Shown here piece by piece: positions 55,460 through 64,000 of a stretch of DNA of 64,000 nt. The notes under the pieces were generated by a model that was given only the letters and a program-made list of their open reading frames with translations, was not told where the DNA came from and did no database searches. The DNA comes from Cacajao melanocephalus (lineage: Eukaryota > Chordata > Mammalia > Primates > Pitheciidae), in the NCBI GenBank assembly GCA_963573385.1, contig CAUYLG010033089.1, forward strand, positions 38,222 to 102,221, written 5' to 3'. Position numbers and translations under genes: made by a program. How positions within the stretch are numbered: the stretch's first letter is position 1; each line of letters opens with the position of its first letter.

Positions 55460-55932
55460 TGTGTTTTTCTTTTAATATTTGAAGACTGAAGGCTCCTAGA
55501 AAGAGAATGGTTAAGGAGGATAGGATCACATTTTATAAATTTGTGAATGTTATAAATGAGTGACCGAAATCATAAGAATTCTGTAACAAAGCAACTTTAG
55601 AATCCACAAAGTAGATTTTAGACAAAATTGAGTGCTGAAGTAAATGTCAGCCACTATCTTAACTTTTTACTCCAAAGGCAACATAAACCAAGGTTTAGAA
55701 AAATAAGAGGATAAAAGGAGTCGTGGTTATCTGGGGGCTTATCCTCAACCTTTGCTAGGGTAAGCATGGGAGTACCATACCCTTCCCACGACTACCTTCT
55801 GCTGGCATTAATAATTCAGAATTACAGATTGAGGATCTCTTTCATCCAGGAGATTTTTTGTTATTTCTGTGTGATTTATTTTTTCCTTTCTTCACTCCTC
55901 CAGCTTTTTGGAAGCAATACCTTTGTTTTTGT

Positions 55933-56258
<326 letters not shown>

Positions 56259-56421
56259 ATCAGTACCTTTTTAGAGTAGAAGGGCTTTGTTTTACCTTGT
56301 TCACATTTTCTTTCTTTCACATCTTCCTAACCATATTGTGTTTCTGTCACTCTTTTATATGTAACTCACTGTACACTGCTGTGACCTTCCCATCCAGTTA
56401 TCACATGATTTCACGGAATAG

Positions 56422-56901
<480 letters not shown>

Positions 56902-57197
56902 TAATGAATAAAAACTAGAATTCAGTTAGAATCTATGTGTTTCCCAGTAAGCACTTTAAATGTTTCAGAAACAGAAGAAACAGTAATCTGAAGTTGTTAC
57001 ATTGAACTCTCATGAGTCTGTTGCCGACTTGTAAAGGACTCACAATTCTCAAAAACTTCTAAAAATGGTACTTGTCTTAACTTTACGCAGCAACTTACAT
57101 ACTTTTATATTTATTTTGAGGGGGACTAAGGTCTAAAATGAAACCTGAACATTTTTCTTTAAAGCCTTGGATTTCTTTTTGTTGATTTTTTTGGGCT

Positions 57198-57331
57198 TTT
57201 TTTTGTTTTTTTTTTAAGATGACATCTTGTTATGTTGCCTAGGCTGGTGATGAATTCCTGGGTTCAAGTGATCCTCCTGCCCTAGCCTCTCAGGTAGCTG
57301 GGATTATAGGCATGTGTATTGTGCCAGGCTA
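57198..57331 (-). mobile_element. Alu monomer fragment, antisense
   Basis: T-rich lead, AAGATGACATCTTGTTATG, closing TGTGCCAGGCT, about 185 bases upstream of a DPP8 exon acceptor. Confidence 0.75.
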
Positions 57332-57516
57332 GCCTTGGTTTTATTGGAAGTTTTTATGGCATATGGCATGGGCACATCGTACTTGTTGACAATAATTATA
57401 AATTCCATAGAGTGCAGAATATTCCGATGTATAGAAGGCATTATGTACTTGCAATTGTGACTGTTGTAAGAATGCTATTTGAAAAAATAATAATATGTGA
57501 ATGTTTTCTCTTATAG

Positions 57517-57629
57517 CCATGTCTGGTGAGAACAGAGAAAATACACTGTTTTATTCTGAAATTCCCAAAACTATCAATAGAGCAGCAGTCTTAATGCTCT
57601 CTTGGAAGCCTCTTTTGGATCTTTTTCAG
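57517..57629 (+). CDS. DPP8: DPP8 coding exon (residues 87-124)
   Basis: This 113-nt exon encodes AMSGENRENTLFYSEIPKTI then NRAAVLMLSWKPLLDLFQ. The acceptor is CTCTTATAG|CCATG and the donor TTTTTCAG|GTAGGA. The leading G of Ala87 comes from the previous exon. Confidence 0.96.
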
Positions 57630-57939
57630 GTAGGATTAAATGTTGTTATTCTTGTGATTTGGTGTATGTATTCAGTTACTGCATTATTTAGAGGTTGGGA
57701 TTTTACATTTGAAGTGGATGTAAATTTAAAAAAATTAAAACATTTTTGTGTGTTTGCATGTGTGACACTTAAATTCCATTTAATTCTTGATATCTGAAAC
57801 TAAGATATATTAAAATTCAGTTTTTTAACTACCTTTTCCCTGTTTAACTGCATTTCCCTTTCATAAACTTTGTACTTACGTAGTTCTCACATTTTTTCAA
57901 GTAGTTGTTCGCAGAAAAGAACTGATAAATATTTTAGAT

Positions 57940-59560
<1,621 letters not shown>

Positions 59561-59619
59561 TAAATCTATTACTTAGTATTGGCTGGAAGAAGAAGTTTCT
59601 TTTTCCCCTTTTTCCTTTT

Positions 59620-59621
59620 CC

Positions 59622-59653
<32 letters not shown>

Positions 59654-59914
59654 ATAGGGTCCTGTTCTGTCACCCAGGCTGGAGTGTCATGATCATGGCT
59701 CATTGCAGCCTTGAATTGCAGAACTCAAGCAATCCTCCTGCCTCTGCCTCCTGAACTGCTAGAACAGGCACATGCCACTATATCCTGCTATTTTTTTTGT
59801 TGTTGTTGTGATATGTTGCTCAGGCTGGTCTTGAACTCCTGGCCTCAAGTGATCTGCCATCCTCAGCCTCTCAGAGTGCTGAGATTACAGGCATAAGTCA
59901 CTGGTGCTGGCCAG
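59620..59914 (-). mobile_element. Alu, antisense, old
   Basis: T27 AAAGAGATAGGGTCCTGTTC, with the left arm partly lost, closing TGGTGCTGGCC. Confidence 0.85.
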
Positions 59915-60095
59915 AAGTCTGTTTCATTTTAGCATTTCAATCACTGATTCATTTGAAATATGTGAAAAGTGGATCCAATTTTATCTTTTCATATATGGCT
60001 ATACAGTAATTCCAACTGATTTAAAATTTAGATCAGTAGTCACAGGGTGTAAAAGTCCCATCTTTTCCTTGCCATCTTTTTATTACTAATTTCTT

Positions 60096-60383
60096 TCTTT
60101 TTTTTGAAACAGAGTCTTGCAATGTTGCCCAGGCTGGAGTGCAGTGGTGCAATCAGGCTCACTGCAATCTCCGCCTCCCAGGTTCAAACAGTTCTCCCAC
60201 CTCAGCCTCCCAAGTAGCTGGGATTACAGGCACATATCATACCTGACTAATTTTTATATTTTTTGTAGAGATGGGGTTTCACCATGTTGCCCAGGCTGGT
60301 CTCAAACACCTGGGCTCACACAATCTGCCCACCTCGGCCTCCCAAATTGCTGGGATTACAGGCATGAGCCACTGAGCCTGGCC
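60096..60383 (-). mobile_element. Alu, antisense
   Basis: T8 GAAACAGAGTCTTGCAATG, closing CTGAGCCTGGCC. Confidence 0.92.
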
Positions 60384-60427
60384 TTTGTCTTACCGATTTC
60401 TATACTCAGTGTTCTATTTTGGATTTT

Positions 60428-60783
60428 CTTTTTTAAAATTTTTTAGAGAGATGAAGTCTCATTGTATTGCCCAGGATGGTCTCAAACTCCCGGGCTCAAG
60501 CAGTCCTCTCGACTTGGGAGTGCAGTGGCACTATCTCTGTTCACTGTAGCCTCTGCCTCCCAGATTCAAGCAGCTCTTCTGTCTCAGCCTCCTGAATAGC
60601 TGGGATTACAGGCCCCTGCCACTATACCTGGCTAGGTTTGTGGGTTTTTTTTGTATTTTTAGTAGAGATGGTGTTTTCACCATGTTGACCAGGCTTGTCT
60701 TAAACTCTTGATTGCAAGTGATCCTCCCAACTCAGCCTCCCAAAGTGCTGGGATTACAGGCATGAGGCACCGGACCTGGCCAC
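60428..60783 (-). mobile_element. Two joined Alu pieces, antisense
   Basis: 60428-60520 is a left-arm-like piece (GATGAAGTCTCATTGTATTG to TCGACTTGGG). 60521-60783 is a headless second Alu starting AGTGCAGTGGCACTATCTC and ending CCGGACCTGGCC. This looks like an Alu-Alu recombinant. Confidence 0.8.
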
Positions 60784-60987
60784 AACTTTCTTTGAGAGAT
60801 ATTATAACAAATATGTTGTAAGTAGGAAAAGAAAACCACATAGATTCTGCTCTGAAGTTTTTTTTTTTTTGTCTAGTTAGCAAATATACTGAGAAAGTGA
60901 AAAACAAAACCATTGTTAAATAAGTAAGAGACTGTAACTCCTATAAATAATTTAGGAAGTAAATGAAAGAAATCAATTATTTCATGA

Positions 60988-61284
60988 GGGCCAGGCTTGG
61001 TGGCTCATGCCTGTAATCCTAGTGGTTTGGGAGGCCGAGGTGAGCAGATCACTTGAGGCCAGGAGTTTGAGACCAGCCTGGCCAACATGGCGAAACTCTA
61101 TTTCTACTCAAAATACAAAAAATTAGCTGGGCATGGTGGCACATGCCTGTAATCCCACCTACTCAGGAGGCTGAGGCACAAGAACCCTTGATTCCAGGGG
61201 GCAGAAGTTGCCGTGAGCTGAGATCATGCCATGGCAGTCCAGCTTGGGAGAGTTTGTCTCAGAAAAAAGAAAGAGAGAAAAATT
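60988..61284 (+). mobile_element. Alu, full length
   Basis: GGGCCAGGCTTGGTGGCTCA leads, tail AAAAAAGAAAGAGAGAAAAA. Confidence 0.9.
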
Positions 61285-61529
61285 ACTGTGAAATTGTGGA
61301 TTGGACAACTTTGCTGGCTGAGGATTCAAGCAAGGTTTTGGGATATAAGTAAACCGGGATAGGTAGAAAGAGAAACAGTCTTCTAAGAGTCCAGGGGAGA
61401 GGAGTAGAACAGACAAAGGCCAGGAGACAGAAAACTAGTCCGTTGAGATTTAGATCTGTGATGTGACCAGCTTGACCTCTAAGATTTTTTTAAGAAGAAT
61501 ATTGCCAGTATAGTGGAAAGGACCAATAC

Positions 61530-61740
61530 CAGCTGACATATTTGAGAGCTTACTCTGTGTCAGTCATTGTGCTAAACACTGTACATATTTTTATCTAAAT
61601 TAATCTTCACAAAGCTGATGTAGATGATCTATTACTATTTTGAAAATGAAGAAAATTACTTTTGAATAAATTAAGCTACTTTCTCAAGGTTAGACTTCTA
61701 GTGAAGGGTTAAAGCTTGGATTCAAACCACTTAGAAGTCT
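61530..61740. repeat. MIR/L2-like ancestral repeat
   Basis: GAGCTTACTCTGTGTCAGTC and GATGATCTATTACTATTTTG resemble the widely dispersed mammalian repeat. Diverged. Confidence 0.45.
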
Positions 61741-61812
61741 GTACTGTTAACTGTGTGCAGGCTACTAAGTTACAGTTAAGTTGTTGAAAGTCTTAAATGC
61801 CAACACTATTAG

Positions 61813-62154
<342 letters not shown>

Positions 62155-62360
62155 TGGAAATCTTTCAGCAGATTTCCTAAAAATCTGCTTAAAGTTGCCA
62201 GCAAAGTTTGGGGTCACTGAACACTAAACTGTGCTCAGTGAATTAGAAGGCCGAAAAAAAAATGTAGAGTCAATAATGTTGGTGATTTTAGGATTTCAGT
62301 GCTAAAAGCAAAAGGCAGTTTTTCAGAAGACTGGAATAGGTGACTTTCCTTTCACACTAG

Positions 62361-62549
<189 letters not shown>

Positions 62550-62705
62550 TAATGATTAAATCTGGTTTGGGTCCAAAAGGTTATTTGCACCCAAATCAGA
62601 AAGGCAATTAATACACCAGAAACTTATGTTTACCCACCAACAAAGAAATTTAATAGCAGTGAAAACAAGAAACATGGAAATTAAGTTCCAATTTTAAGAG
62701 TTAAT

Positions 62706-62917
62706 TTTTTACCAGCTTGGGCAACACAGGGAGACCCTGTCTCTACAAAAATAAAATTAGCTGGTCATGGTAGTGCACACCTTTAATCCCAGCTACTCAG
62801 GAGTCTGAGGTGGGAGGATTGCTTGAGCCTGGAGGTCAAGCTGCAGTGAGCAGTGATTGTGCCACTGCACTGCAGCCTAGGTGACAGACCAAGACCCTGT
62901 CTCAAAACAAAAGAGTT
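62706..62917 (+). mobile_element. Alu, 5' truncated
   Basis: Starts within the left arm at ACCAGCTTGGGCAACACAGG, with right arm and tail present. Confidence 0.85.
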
Positions 62918-62952
62918 AATAATCTTTCTAGTTACATTATATACCATTTTTA

Positions 62953-63253
<301 letters not shown>

Positions 63254-63294
63254 TTAAAGTGGTGATAATACTTGTTATATAGAAAAATAGAGTA

Positions 63295-63558
63295 GGCCAT
63301 GGGTAGTGGCTCACGCCCATAATCCCAGCACTTTGGGAGACTGAGGCAGGCGGATCACTCAGGAGTTTGAGACCAGCCTGGCAAACATGGTGAAATCTTG
63401 TCTCTACTAAAAATACAAAAATTAGCTGGGTGCACCTCTAGTGCAGCTACTGGGGAGGCTGAGGCACAAGAATTGCTTGAATCAGGGAGTTGGAGGTTGC
63501 AATGAGCTGAGATCGTGCTACTGCCCTCCAGCCTGGGCGACAGAGTGAGAGCCTATCT

Positions 63559-63590
<32 letters not shown>
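63295..63590 (+). mobile_element. Alu, right arm shortened
   Basis: GGCCATGGGTAGTGGCTCAC leads, with tail A17 then (AAAAG)n. Confidence 0.9.
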
Positions 63591-63692
63591 GGTAGTGTAA
63601 AGGGCATCAATTCTCACTTTCTGTGTAAGCACTGAGGGAGATTTTTGAAGATTATTATCGTAAGGCAATTTTTTGTTTCCCTTGAAAGCTAA

Positions 63693-64000
<308 letters not shown>

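Overview
The window is nuclear DNA from a primate. It contains about 65 Alu copies or fragments, many of them full-length dimers with A tails, plus L1M, MIR/L2, MaLR LTR and Tigger remnants. Genes are split by long introns with GT-AG borders. Coding sequence makes up well under 3% of the window. I cannot fix the species. The DPP8 residues match the human protein as I remember it. HACD3 seems to carry about a dozen conservative differences, so a non-human primate is possible.

Two protein-coding genes are present, in divergent (head-to-head) orientation. Positions 1 to about 36,930 hold HACD3 (also PTPLAD1 or B-IND1) on the minus strand. Ten coding exons covering residues 1-338 of an expected 362 are visible, and the last exon lies off the low-coordinate end. 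Every exon junction was checked for phase and splice sites. All conform except the donor after exon 6, which is GC. The first intron is 19.6 kb and carries most of the repeats. Its CpG-island promoter lies at about 36.1-37.06 kb.

Positions 37.07-47.1 kb are intergenic. They hold ancient repeats, an LTR-like element and a Tigger MITE buried under six Alu copies.

From about 47.1 kb to the right edge lies the 5' part of DPP8 on the plus strand. It has a CpG-island promoter with an ETS/GABP-type site, a non-coding first exon with a small uORF, an alternative exon encoding a 16-residue N-terminal extension, and three shared coding exons. These cover residues 1-182 of the 882-residue form, and the rest lies past 64,000.

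HACD3 is an ER-membrane 3-hydroxyacyl-CoA dehydratase of very-long-chain fatty acid elongation. DPP8 is a cytosolic post-proline dipeptidyl peptidase that restrains NLRP1/CARD8 inflammasomes. I see no functional link between them beyond adjacency. I found no new multi-gene system. The most unusual signals are a perfect 28-bp hairpin in a DPP8 intron, a GC-AG intron in HACD3, a three-copy direct/inverted repeat in HACD3 intron 5, and several deeply nested transposon insertions.
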